Below are positions 1-8,559 of a DNA stretch of 64,000 nucleotides, piece after piece. The notes below the pieces were generated by a model. The model saw only the letters and a list, made by a program, of their open reading frames with translations. It did no database searches and was not told where the DNA came from. The translations under genes and the position numbers were made by a program. Each line of letters opens with the position of its first letter. Position 1 is the stretch's first letter. The stretch spans positions 558,001 to 622,000 of the forward strand of contig NZ_JBDIVE010000002.1 of the NCBI RefSeq assembly GCF_039631295.1, read 5' to 3'. This DNA is from Viridibacterium sediminicola. GTDB lineage: Bacteria; Pseudomonadota; Gammaproteobacteria; Burkholderiales; Rhodocyclaceae.

Positions 1-285
1 GGCCATGGCGTTCCAGCGCAGGTAGGCCTGGATGCGTTCTTCGATGGCCAGATCGCCCGGGTACTTGGGCTGCTGGCTGGTCGGAATGGTATTGAGGTAA
101 GCCGTCGTGGCGCTGTAAGGGGTGTCGATGCCTTCCTCGCGCGCGGCGTCAACGAGGCGTTCGATCAGGTAATGCGCCCGCTCGGGACCTTCATGCGAAA
201 TCACTGCACCGAGTGCATCCAGCCATTCCTTCGTCTCTTGCGCATCCGGATCGGACTGCAGGAGCACGTGAGGCATCTCTGCCAT
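1..285 (-). CDS. aceE: pyruvate dehydrogenase E1 component, N-terminal fragment (runs off left edge)
   Basis: Only the first 95 codons are in the window; the rest lies beyond the left edge. The start ATG at 285 follows an AGGAG ribosome site. The fragment reads MAEMPHVLLQSDPDAQETKE and continues with WLDALGAV, EGPERAHYLIERLVDAAR and PYSATTAYLNTIP, which is the N-terminal signature of the homodimeric, thiamine-diphosphate-dependent E1 that decarboxylates pyruvate in the pyruvate dehydrogenase complex. The catalytic region is not visible. It is divergent from the sensor kinase and FixJ-like regulator to the right, an arrangement I recall from other betaproteobacteria, which makes this pair a candidate regulator of the complex (inference). 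Confidence 0.9.
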   Translation of the reverse strand, partial: MAEMPHVLLQSDPDAQETKEWLDALGAVISHEGPERAHYLIERLVDAAREEGIDTPYSATTAYLNTIPTSQQPKYPGDLAIEERIQAYLRWNAMA

Positions 286-744
286 CTTGCTTCTCCTCTG
301 TGGGCGTTGATTATCCGACCGGGCCGGGGGAAGCCCATGAACGGACGTTACGTTTCATCCAGCGGCCAATCCGCTGACCAAGCATGTGCTGCACGTCAAG
401 AAACCATGTCATCATCATGACAACGGTTGGGTGACCGGTGATACTGCGCGCTCGCCAAAACGGGCCGCGCCGCGACCCAAGCCGCAAAATAACGCAATTC
501 CCGGTACTGCCGACGCTCGTCGATTTCACAATATAAAACACTAATCCACGCTATGCAACAGGCTTTTGACTCGAAAGAAGAGAACTTTCTTTTACGAAAC
601 AATATGTTGCGGCGCAACATGAAAATTGGATGCTGCAAACAGCCCCGCAGCAAACAACAAAAACACAGCAAACACACGAAGTTGCGCACTCAGGCATAAA
701 ATCGCGGACTAATCACTTACCGACAGCCACGTGGCGCGCTTCGA
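286..744. promoter_or_regulatory. divergent intergenic region with a 17-bp palindrome
   Basis: About 460 bp separate aceE from the sensor kinase. I see no convincing gene; short ORFs here lack ribosome sites and protein-like composition. The part from about 480 to 700 is visibly AT-richer than the surrounding genes, as expected for promoters. At 604-620 there is a perfect palindrome, ATGTTGC-GGC-GCAACAT, which could be an operator for the adjacent regulator or for another regulator of pyruvate metabolism. I could not assign clear -35/-10 pairs. Confidence 0.5.
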
Positions 745-2874
745 ATGCCTACTCCCAGATCGCAGAGCAAACCTGCAGAACGGATCTTGCCGCTGGAAGA
801 GCAGACCAGTAACGCTCGCGAAATCCGCGCGCCCGCTCTGTCACTGGTGATCATCGGCATCGCCATCCTGATCGGCCTGATCTGGATCACCAACCGTTCG
901 CTCAGCACCGCAGGCGACGCACATAACGACGCACTTTCGCTGCTGCTGATCCTCTCGCTGCTGGCGGTAGCGGGCTGGAGCCTATGGACGGCGCGCGAAC
1001 AGCAACGCCGCCTGGCCTCCATCGCCGATGAGCGCGACCAGATATTCGCCTTGTCACTGGACCTTCTCTGCGTGCTGGGCCTCGACGGACGCGTACGCCG
1101 CGCCAATCCGGCGTTTCTCAACGTGCTGGGACAGCGGCCCGACCATCTCCCCGAAAAATCACTGCTCAGCCTGGTCCATCCGGACGATGCGCAGATCGTG
1201 CTGGCCGCCCTGCACCAGCTGTCCAGTGGCCGCGCCAGCAACTTCGAAGTGCGTTGCCGCTGCGGTGATGGCAGCTACAAATGGCTGTCATGGAGCGCCA
1301 ACCCGGTACGTGGCGAAGGGCGCATCTACGCAGTGGCGCACGATGTCTCGGCACGCCGCGTGACCGAAGACGCCCTGCGTGCCGAGACCGCCTTCCGCAA
1401 AGCCATGGAGGAATCGGTGTCGACGGGCTTGCGTGCGATCGATCTGAGCGGGCGCATCATCTACGTCAATCGCGCCTTCTGCGAGCTGACTGGACGCAGC
1501 GCCGACGAGCTGATCAACTCCTCGCCACCTTTTGCCTACTGGCCAGAAGAAGAACACAAGGAGAACTGGCACAAGCTCGCCCTATGCCTGTCGGGCAAGG
1601 CGCCGCGCGAAGGCTTCGAAAGCCGCATCCGCCGCGCCAATGGCGAAACCCTGGACGTGCGCCTGCACGAATCCCCGCTGGTCGACGCCAAGGGCGTGCA
1701 GACCGGCTGGATGTCGGCGATGACCGACATCACCGAATCGCGCCGCGCCCGCGGCCACCTCGAAGCCTCGTACGAACGTTTCACCGCCGTGCTCGACGGT
1801 CTGGACGCTGCTGTCTATGTGGTAGACGTAGCCAGCAACGAGGTGCTGTATGCCAACCGTGCCTTCCTGCGCCGCAAGGACGATAGCGAAATCCTCGGCC
1901 ACGACGGCCTGGCCATCCCGCGCCCGGAGCTCGGCGACTATCTGATCGATCCGCGCAACCTGAGCCACGAACAATTGCCGCGCGAACTCTTCGATGGCGA
2001 GCTGCAGCATCCGGTCACCGGACACTGGTTCCACTTGCGCGAGCGCGCCACACTCTGGGTGGACGGCCGCATCGTGCGCCTGGCGGTGGCCACCGACATC
2101 TCCGAGCTCAAGCGCATCGAGGCGCTCAACCGCGAACAGGAAGCGCGCCTGGCACGCACCTCGCGCCTGATCACCATGGGTGAAATGGCCTCAACCCTGG
2201 CGCACGAGCTGAACCAGCCGCTGGCGGCGATCGCCAACTACGCCAAGGGCTGCGTCAACCGCCTCAACAGCGGCAGCTACAAGCACGAGGACATCCTCGG
2301 TGCGATGGAAAAAGCCAACGCACAGGCCGCGCGCGCCGGCCACATCGTGCGCCGCGTGCGCGACTTCGTGCGCAAGAGCGAACCCAAGCGCAGTGCCGTC
2401 TCGCTCATCGGCATTGCCGAAGATGCGCTGGGCATTGCCGAAATCGAAGCGCAACGCCTCGGCGTACGTATCGAATCGCGCATCGACCCAGCGCTACCCG
2501 CCGTCTATGCTGACCGCATCATGGTTGAACAAGTGCTGCTCAACCTCGTCAAGAATGCCGCCGAAGCCGAAATTGACCAGCCGCCGGAACGCCGTCACGT
2601 ACTCGTCACCGCCACCTTGCAGAACGATTTCATCGAAATCGCCGTCACGGACCAGGGCCACGGCGTCGATGTTGCAGACCAGGAACGCCTGTTCTCTGCC
2701 TTCTTCACCACCAAGGCAGAAGGCATGGGCATGGGCCTGAATATTTGCCGTTCGATCATTGAATTCCACAATGGCCGTCTCTGGGTTGACCCAAACCCGG
2801 CGGGCGGGAGTATCTTCAAGTTTACTTTGCCGCTGGAGAATCATCTTGAGCCTGAATCCGTCGCGAAACATTGA
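745..2874 (+). CDS. membrane-anchored multi-PAS sensor histidine kinase (FixL-like)
   Basis: Of 709 residues, two hydrophobic segments (about 32-49 and 63-80) anchor the protein. Three PAS-type modules follow (about 95-205, 215-335 and 340-455), the first ending in a PAC-like motif. The dimerization domain carries the phospho-acceptor His487 in LAHELNQPLAAI, the FixL-type H box. The ATPase domain shows an N box with Asn604 (LVKNAAEA), G1 as DQGHG near 636 and G2 as GMGMGL near 660, so the kinase should be active. No Shine-Dalgarno site is obvious before ATG 745, so the exact start is uncertain. The stop overlaps the start of the response regulator gene, which indicates co-transcription and a cognate pair. 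The signal sensed is unknown; no haem-binding FixL PAS signature was confirmed. Confidence 0.85.
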   Translation: MPTPRSQSKPAERILPLEEQTSNAREIRAPALSLVIIGIAILIGLIWITNRSLSTAGDAHNDALSLLLILSLLAVAGWSLWTAREQQRRLASIADERDQIFALSLDLLCVLGLDGRVRRANPAFLNVLGQRPDHLPEKSLLSLVHPDDAQIVLAALHQLSSGRASNFEVRCRCGDGSYKWLSWSANPVRGEGRIYAVAHDVSARRVTEDALRAETAFRKAMEESVSTGLRAIDLSGRIIYVNRAFCELTGRSADELINSSPPFAYWPEEEHKENWHKLALCLSGKAPREGFESRIRRANGETLDVRLHESPLVDAKGVQTGWMSAMTDITESRRARGHLEASYERFTAVLDGLDAAVYVVDVASNEVLYANRAFLRRKDDSEILGHDGLAIPRPELGDYLIDPRNLSHEQLPRELFDGELQHPVTGHWFHLRERATLWVDGRIVRLAVATDISELKRIEALNREQEARLARTSRLITMGEMASTLAHELNQPLAAIANYAKGCVNRLNSGSYKHEDILGAMEKANAQAARAGHIVRRVRDFVRKSEPKRSAVSLIGIAEDALGIAEIEAQRLGVRIESRIDPALPAVYADRIMVEQVLLNLVKNAAEAEIDQPPERRHVLVTATLQNDFIEIAVTDQGHGVDVADQERLFSAFFTTKAEGMGMGLNICRSIIEFHNGRLWVDPNPAGGSIFKFTLPLENHLEPESVAKH

Positions 2875-3502
2875 AGCAGCCGCCTTTGAACAACCGGTGC
2901 ACATCATCGATGATGACGAAGCGCTACGTGACTCGCTGGTCTGGTTACTGGAATCCACCGGCCTCAAGGTCGCCTCCTATCCTTCAGCGGAAGCCTTCCT
3001 GAAAGTCTGGACACCGCAACTGCGCGGCTGCCTGGTACTCGATATCCGCATGCCCGGCATGAGCGGTCTGGAACTGCATGAAAAGCTCAACAGCATGCAC
3101 TCGACCCTGCCGGTGATCTTCATCACCGGCCACGGCGATGTGCCGATGGCAGTCACTGCGCTCAAGAAAGGCGCTTTCGATTTCATCGAAAAGCCTTTCC
3201 ACGACCAGGACATGCTCAATCTCATCGAACAGTGCCTGGAGCGTGACCGCGCTGAGCAGGATCAGCGCCGCCAAGGCGCCGAGGCGCAACGCCGCATCGA
3301 TCAGCTGACGCCGCGTGAACGCGAAGTGCTGGAGCTGATCGTCGCTGGCCGTCTCAACAAGCAGATTGCCGATGACCTGGGCATTTCAATCAAGACTGTT
3401 GAAGTGCACCGCGCCCGCGTCATGGAGAAAATGAGCGCTGACTCACTGGCTGAACTGGTGCAATCGGTTCTCCACGCTCGCGGCGAAACAGCCAGCAGCT
3501 GA
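2846..3502 (+). CDS. FixJ/TtrR-type response regulator
   Basis: I prefer the TTG start at 2846, preceded by GGAG about 8 nt upstream, over an ATG at 2759 deep inside the kinase gene; this gives 218 residues. The receiver domain has the acidic pocket D22-D24, phospho-acceptor Asp66 in VLDIRMPG, Thr94 and Lys116. The C-terminal LuxR/FixJ helix-turn-helix begins with LTPREREVLELI near 154 and includes IKTVEVHRARVMEKM. The coding region overlaps the kinase stop by 29 nt, so the two are translated from one message. The likely targets are nearby, with aceE an obvious candidate, but the sequence does not prove this. Confidence 0.85.
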   Translation: MSLNPSRNIEAAAFEQPVHIIDDDEALRDSLVWLLESTGLKVASYPSAEAFLKVWTPQLRGCLVLDIRMPGMSGLELHEKLNSMHSTLPVIFITGHGDVPMAVTALKKGAFDFIEKPFHDQDMLNLIEQCLERDRAEQDQRRQGAEAQRRIDQLTPREREVLELIVAGRLNKQIADDLGISIKTVEVHRARVMEKMSADSLAELVQSVLHARGETASS

Positions 3503-3603
3503 GTGCCCGAGAGGCCGGCTTGTGACACCGTGCAACCCATGACAAGATCGGCCCGCTTCAAGAAAACAGCGCAGACATTGGCTGCCACGGAACCCAGTCG
3601 ACC

Positions 3604-5265
3604 ATGCATTTGATGCGGACTTCACCAGCTACGCACGCCGTGCGCGCCCCAGCCCTGCGCGCATGGCTGGCGGCCGCCTGCGTCTTGGTCAGCGCGCAAG
3701 CCAGTGCCCAATCACCGGCCTCGCTGGCAGCCGCCCACTCTTCGCTGCGCAGCCATGCCACGCAAAACTATCTGCTCCAGCTCGAACGTGCACATCTGGT
3801 GAGCTACGCGGTGATGCAGGCAGCGGCCCCTTATTGCAGCACTTCACGTGGCTACAGTCTTGGCATTCCTCCCATCAGCACAAAGGATCTGCCCGCAGAT
3901 CTGCGGGCGGGCATGCAAGCGCTGGACAGCGAAGCAAACGACGATCCGCAGTTCATGTTCATCGCGGAGAAGAGCGCGATAGCCGCCAGTGAAATCAAGC
4001 GCGGGGACCGACTCGTCTCCTTGCTCGACTCCGGCACACGTAAAGCCCTGCCGCGGAACTGGATGCGTCACCAGGTGACACGCCCGAGCAACACCCTCTG
4101 GCAACTGGACATCGAGCGCACAGGGCAACGCCTTAATCTATCGCTGCAACCGCTGCTGGTCTGCAAACGGCAGCTGGAATTGATCCGCAGCGAACAGCTG
4201 CTGGCCAGCGTCGATAGCAGGACCATCAAACTCAGCACGGGCCTGCTGCGCTTTGCACGCAGCGACGATGCCCTGGCCCTGATCCTGTCCAACGAACTGG
4301 CACACAATCTTCTTGTCCCGCCGGGCGCACAAGGCGTCAAACACTCAGACAGCAAGGCGCGCGCTGCCGATGCGCTGGCTGCCAAGATCACCACCTTGGC
4401 CGGCTATGACGCAACCGAGCAGGAGCGCGTCTGGCTCAATCTCGCCAGTATCAGTCCACACCCGGCGCCGAACACGCTGATGGCGCGCCGCCCGCTCAGC
4501 GCCAAGCGGCTGTTGTGGCTGCAGGATCAAACCCGTGAGATGCTCAACGCCATCCAGCAAGGGCGCCGCCCCGCCGCGGCCCTGCCAACAAGCTCGGACA
4601 GTGACAAAGCTGCACAGAAAGACAATACAGGCGAAGACCCGCGTTTGAACAAAGTTGAGGACGTGCCCTTCGTCGAGTCCGATGGTCGTAGCGGCTACCA
4701 GCGTTTTCTCGACTCCCCGCTGCGTCCGCGCGCCTTCGCCATTGGCCCCAAAGGCGGCTGGTCGGTGAAGTTCGGCCCCAATGCCGCGGCGGATGCGCTT
4801 GATCTGTGCTCATTACTGGGCAAGACGCCCTGCTATCTCTACGCACTCGACGACCGTGTGGTGTGGAACCTGCACACATCCAACATCGGCCCGGCGCCTT
4901 CGCCAAAAGAGCTGCCGCAGCAGAGCACCTCCTTGCGCCCGCCGCCAGCCAGCGGCTACGCCGACATCCTGAACACTCAGGCCGTGCCTTTACCCATGCA
5001 TTCAATGTCGGCCTACACGGCTTTTCTGGAGAAGCCATCGCCACGCAGCTTCATCATCACTCAGGAGGGCCGTGGCCGTTACTGGCTGGGCGCCAATGCG
5101 CTGGACAATGCACTGAGCTACTGCGAGCGCATGGGGAGTAAATCCTGCTGGCTGTATGCGGTCGACAACAATGTCGTGTGGTCCAACGACATCGACAAGC
5201 GCATCAGCCGCCGCAGTCAGCTCCCCAAGGCGGCAGAGGAATCGCAATTCTTCGATAGCAAATAA
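3604..5265 (+). CDS. secreted M48-metallopeptidase-like protein with degenerate active site and two C-terminal repeats
   Basis: This 553-residue product starts with a signal peptide ending in AQASAQ near residue 36; ATG 3613 is an equally possible start. Residues about 60-310 resemble the periplasmic M48 peptidase-like fold: a hydrophobic stretch DDALALILS leads into N230-E-L-A-H234, where the family has HExxH. The third ligand region, normally EAD, reads ARAADALAAKITTLAGYD. The first zinc His and the downstream Glu are therefore replaced. The C-terminal part holds two related copies of about 55 residues (near 365-421 and 471-526), each with a paired-Cys core (CSLLGKTPC, CERMGSKSC) followed by YLYA/WLYA and VVW. 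It is probably a non-catalytic periplasmic or secreted binding protein (inference). It converges with trpC, with only 6 nt between the stops. Confidence 0.6.
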   Translation: MHLMRTSPATHAVRAPALRAWLAAACVLVSAQASAQSPASLAAAHSSLRSHATQNYLLQLERAHLVSYAVMQAAAPYCSTSRGYSLGIPPISTKDLPADLRAGMQALDSEANDDPQFMFIAEKSAIAASEIKRGDRLVSLLDSGTRKALPRNWMRHQVTRPSNTLWQLDIERTGQRLNLSLQPLLVCKRQLELIRSEQLLASVDSRTIKLSTGLLRFARSDDALALILSNELAHNLLVPPGAQGVKHSDSKARAADALAAKITTLAGYDATEQERVWLNLASISPHPAPNTLMARRPLSAKRLLWLQDQTREMLNAIQQGRRPAAALPTSSDSDKAAQKDNTGEDPRLNKVEDVPFVESDGRSGYQRFLDSPLRPRAFAIGPKGGWSVKFGPNAAADALDLCSLLGKTPCYLYALDDRVVWNLHTSNIGPAPSPKELPQQSTSLRPPPASGYADILNTQAVPLPMHSMSAYTAFLEKPSPRSFIITQEGRGRYWLGANALDNALSYCERMGSKSCWLYAVDNNVVWSNDIDKRISRRSQLPKAAEESQFFDSK

Positions 5266-5271
5266 GCCGAC

Positions 5272-6102
5272 TCAGGCGAACAGACTGGCCAGTTGCGCGC
5301 CCGGGTCCGGAGCGCGCATGAAGGCTTCGCCCACCAGGAAGGCATGGACCGCCGAGGCGCGCATGCGCTGCACATCGGCCTGCGCCAGGATGCCGCTCTC
5401 GGTCACCACCACCCGCGTGGGCGGAATGCGCCCCAGCTGCGACAAGGTCGTCTCCAGCGTCACCTCGAAGCTACGCAGGTTGCGATTATTGATGCCCAGC
5501 AGCGGCGTGCTCATCTGCAGCGCAATGTCGAGCTCGTCCGCGCTGTGCACTTCGACCAGCACGGCCATGCCCAAGTCATGGGCCAGCTGCTCCAGCTCCA
5601 GCAGCTGGCTGAGCGCAGCGCGCGTCGTCGAACTATTGACGCAGCCATCCGGCGGCAGGAAGGCGGCGACGATCAGCAGGATGCAATCGGCCCCCATCGC
5701 CCGCGCTTCAAACACCTGATAGGCATCGATGATGAAGTCCTTGCGCAACACCGGCAACGCGCAGGCTTCACGCGCTTGCTGCAGATATTCGGTGGCGCCC
5801 TGGAAATACTGGCGGTCAGTCAGCACCGACAAACAGGCGGCACCGCCACGCTCGTAGGAGCGGGCGATCTCGGCAGGCACGAAATGCTCGCGCAGAATGC
5901 CTTTGGAAGGACTCGCCTTCTTCACCTCGGCGATCACCGCAGCGTCTCCAGCAGCAATCTTGGCGCGGATCGCCGCCACAAAATCACGCGTCGGCGAACC
6001 GTCACGGGCGGCTTCGACGATCTCCTCACGCGACACACTACGTTCGGCAATTTCAATTTCCTCACGCTTGGTGGCGAGGATTTTCTGCAGGATGTCCGAC
6101 AT
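5272..6102 (-). CDS. trpC: indole-3-glycerol phosphate synthase with internal insertion
   Basis: It converts carboxyphenylamino-deoxyribulose phosphate to indole-3-glycerol phosphate in tryptophan synthesis. The TIM-barrel motifs VIAEVKKASPSKGIL, PVLRKDFIID, GINNRNL and VVTESGI are all present. I chose ATG 6102, which has GGAG 5 nt upstream, over a GTG two codons earlier, giving 276 residues. That is longer than the usual 260-266, because about 14 extra residues (FLPPDGCVNSSTTRAA region) interrupt the stretch between CILLIVAA and LEQLAHDLGM. The reading frame is intact, so the enzyme is probably functional with an enlarged loop. It is the last gene of the trp operon, 21 nt after trpD. Confidence 0.95.
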   Translation of the reverse strand: MSDILQKILATKREEIEIAERSVSREEIVEAARDGSPTRDFVAAIRAKIAAGDAAVIAEVKKASPSKGILREHFVPAEIARSYERGGAACLSVLTDRQYFQGATEYLQQAREACALPVLRKDFIIDAYQVFEARAMGADCILLIVAAFLPPDGCVNSSTTRAALSQLLELEQLAHDLGMAVLVEVHSADELDIALQMSTPLLGINNRNLRSFEVTLETTLSQLGRIPPTRVVVTESGILAQADVQRMRASAVHAFLVGEAFMRAPDPGAQLASLFA

Positions 6103-6123
6103 GGGCACTCCGGATTCGGTTGA

Positions 6124-7152
6124 TCAGGCGGCCAGGCGCTGCGTCATCGCAACGAAGGCATCGACGCGAGCACGCGCCGCGCCGCTGGCAATGGTCTGCA
6201 GCGCCAGTGCGACGCCGTCCTTGAGCGAGTCAGCCTGGCCGCCGACATAAAGGCTGGCGCCGGCATTGAACGCGACGATATCGCGGGCAGCCGCATGTCG
6301 GCCCTCCAGCGCGGCCAGCACGGTCTCGCGCGACTCGGCGACGCTAGCCACGCGCAGGGCCGAGATGCCATGCATCGACAAGCCGACGTCTTCCGGGCTG
6401 ATGCGGTATTCACGCACCTTGCCATCGCGCAGTTCGCCCACCAGGGTCGGCGCCGAGACCGAGAGCTCATCGAGCCCGTCCATGCCGTGCACGATCAGCA
6501 CATTGCGGCTGCCCAGGCGTTCGAGCACACGCACCTGGATTCCCACCAGGTCGGGGTGGAACACGCCCATCAGCTGATTGGCGGCGCCAGCCGGATTGGT
6601 CAGCGGCCCCAGGATATTGAAGATGGTGCGCACGCCCAGCTCCTTGCGCACCGGCGCTGCATGCTTCATCGAGCTATGGTGATTGGGCGCGAACATGAAG
6701 CCGATGCCGACCTCGTCCACGCACTGCGCGACGTGTTCCGGCGTCAGCATGATCTTGGCGCCCAGCGCTTCGAGCACATCGGCCGAACCCGACAAGGACG
6801 AGGCCGAGCGGCCACCATGCTTGGCCACCCGCGCGCCAGCCGCGGCTGCAACAAACATCGAGGCGGTCGAGATATTGAAGGTGTGCGAGCCGTCACCGCC
6901 AGTGCCACAGGTATCCACCAGGCTCGTCACATCGGACTGCACCGGCACCTTGGTCGACAGCTCGCGCATCACACTGGCGGCGGCGGCGATCTCGCCGATG
7001 GTTTCCTTCTTCACGCGCAGACCGGTCAGGATCGCCGCGATCAGCACCGGCGACACTTCGCCCGACATGATCTGGCGCATCAGCGACACCATCTCGTCAT
7101 GGAAGATCTCGCGATGCTCGATCACGCGTTGCAAAGCGTCTTGAGGGCTCAT
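6124..7152 (-). CDS. trpD: anthranilate phosphoribosyltransferase
   Basis: It transfers phosphoribose from PRPP to anthranilate, the second step of the tryptophan branch. The 342 residues contain the PRPP loop DTCGTGGDGSHTFNIST, the KHGGRSASSLSGSADVLEALG-type anthranilate-site region and GPLTNPA, all typical of the family at its normal length. The ATG at 7152 is preceded by GGAG. It lies between the SDR gene (88 nt upstream) and trpC and is not fused to trpG. Confidence 0.96.
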   Translation of the reverse strand: MSPQDALQRVIEHREIFHDEMVSLMRQIMSGEVSPVLIAAILTGLRVKKETIGEIAAAASVMRELSTKVPVQSDVTSLVDTCGTGGDGSHTFNISTASMFVAAAAGARVAKHGGRSASSLSGSADVLEALGAKIMLTPEHVAQCVDEVGIGFMFAPNHHSSMKHAAPVRKELGVRTIFNILGPLTNPAGAANQLMGVFHPDLVGIQVRVLERLGSRNVLIVHGMDGLDELSVSAPTLVGELRDGKVREYRISPEDVGLSMHGISALRVASVAESRETVLAALEGRHAAARDIVAFNAGASLYVGGQADSLKDGVALALQTIASGAARARVDAFVAMTQRLAA

Positions 7153-7240
7153 TTCGGCAGCTCCTGGAAAAGTTCTTGATCAATACCTGCGCCACAGCTG
7201 CGCAAACGAATTCTGTTGGTGCTCACAAGCATAACGCGCC

Positions 7241-7966
7241 TCAGGGCAGAAAATCCGCTGCCGCGACGCGGCTGCCCGATGGCGGCCGGGCCGCCACCAC
7301 ACGCAGCAACGCAGCTGCCACATCGGCAGCGGCGCGCAACTCCCCCGCCGCCTGACGCTGGATGAAGCGCGCCACCTCGGGAAAGTCATCCGCCCCGCTC
7401 TGGCGAATCTCCGCCTGCATCTGCGTATCCATGACACCCGGATCAACATTGAGCACCAGGAACGGGTGTTCCTGCTGCGCCTGTTCCAGCGCCAGCGCAC
7501 GCACGAAGGCCTCGGTCGCTGCCTTGCCGGCGCTGTACAGCGACCAGCCAGCGTAGGCCTTGAGCGCCGCACCGGAGCTGACATTGAGCAGGCTCTTGCG
7601 GCAAGGCTGCGCCTGGAACTGCAGCAAGACCTCGCGCATGAACAGGATCGCCGAGCTGATATTGGTATCCAGATTGGCGCAGACCTGGACGGCCGACTTG
7701 TCCTGCACCGCGCCGATAGGCTTCAGTGTCGCGGTGTTCTGGACGACCAGGATCTCATCCCAAGACTGCGCCGCCAGGGGCGCCAGCGTGTCGGCAAACA
7801 CGCGCGCCGCCTGCGCGGGCACGGCGCAATCTACCGCCACCGAATAACTGGCGCGGGCAGAGCGCGAGAACTCGATCAGCGTGTAGTCCTGCGCCGCACA
7901 GCATTGGCACAGCGCCTCACCGAGACCGCGCGAGCCACCACTGATCAGGGCCAGCTTCGCCGCCAT
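7241..7966 (-). CDS. short-chain dehydrogenase/reductase (sepiapterin-reductase-like) inside the trp operon
   Basis: The product has 241 residues. The Rossmann nucleotide motif is ISGGSRGLGEAL (residues about 8-19); the catalytic Ser is in LLNVSSGAA and the Tyr-Lys pair in YSAGKAATEAF, so it should be an active NADP(H)-dependent oxidoreductase. The overall pattern, including VDPGVMDTQMQ, resembles sepiapterin-reductase/YueD-type SDRs. It sits 9 nt after trpG and 88 nt before trpD in the same orientation, so it is co-transcribed with tryptophan genes, yet no SDR step is known in that pathway. Substrate unknown. Confidence 0.8.
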   Translation of the reverse strand: MAAKLALISGGSRGLGEALCQCCAAQDYTLIEFSRSARASYSVAVDCAVPAQAARVFADTLAPLAAQSWDEILVVQNTATLKPIGAVQDKSAVQVCANLDTNISSAILFMREVLLQFQAQPCRKSLLNVSSGAALKAYAGWSLYSAGKAATEAFVRALALEQAQQEHPFLVLNVDPGVMDTQMQAEIRQSGADDFPEVARFIQRQAAGELRAAADVAAALLRVVAARPPSGSRVAAADFLP

Positions 7967-7975
7967 GGCGTGCCC

Positions 7976-8548
7976 CTAGCGATTGGCGAGTTCGAGGAAG
8001 TTCTGCAGCAAGCGGTGTCCGCCCTCGGTCATGATCGACTCCGGATGGAACTGCACGCCCTCAATCGCCAGCGTTTTGTGACGCACGCCCATGATCTCGC
8101 CGTCGGCCGTCCAGGCCGTCACTTCCAGGCAGTCCGGGCAGCTCTCGCGTTCAATCGCCAGCGAGTGGTAACGCGTCGCAGTGAAGGGCTGCGGCAGGCC
8201 GTGGAAGACACCCGCATCGAGATGCTCGATCTGCGAAGTCTTGCCATGCATCAGCTGCTTGGCGTGCACGATCTTGCCGCCAAAGGCTGCACCGATGCTC
8301 TGGTGGCCCAGGCAAACGCCAAGAATCGGCAGCTTGCCGGCGAAGTGCTTGATTGCCGCCACCGAGATGCCGGCTTCGGCAGGCGAACACGGTCCCGGCG
8401 AGATGACGATGCGCTCGGGCTGCAGCGCTTCCATCTGCTCCAGCGAGATCGCATCGTTGCGATAGACGCGCACATCGGCGCCCAGCTCGCCGAAATACTG
8501 CACGAGGTTGTAGGTGAAACTGTCGTAGTTGTCGATCATCAGCAGCAT
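7976..8548 (-). CDS. trpG: anthranilate synthase component II (glutamine amidotransferase)
   Basis: It supplies ammonia from glutamine to TrpE. The class-I amidotransferase triad is visible: the nucleophile Cys in GVCLGHQ (about residue 79) and the His/Glu pair in GVQFHPESI near the C terminus; the oxyanion region ISPGPCSP is also present. At 190 residues it has the normal stand-alone length. The start ATG at 8548 follows AGGGAG. It is 11 nt downstream of trpE. Such enzymes may also serve as PabA in organisms with one copy (family knowledge). Confidence 0.96.
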   Translation of the reverse strand: MLLMIDNYDSFTYNLVQYFGELGADVRVYRNDAISLEQMEALQPERIVISPGPCSPAEAGISVAAIKHFAGKLPILGVCLGHQSIGAAFGGKIVHAKQLMHGKTSQIEHLDAGVFHGLPQPFTATRYHSLAIERESCPDCLEVTAWTADGEIMGVRHKTLAIEGVQFHPESIMTEGGHRLLQNFLELANR

Positions 8549-8559
8549 GGCACTCTCCC

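Noticed and set aside
311..689. Short minus-strand frames between aceE and the sensor kinase
   Set aside because: They overlap each other, lack ribosome sites and have random-looking products; the region is better read as promoter DNA.
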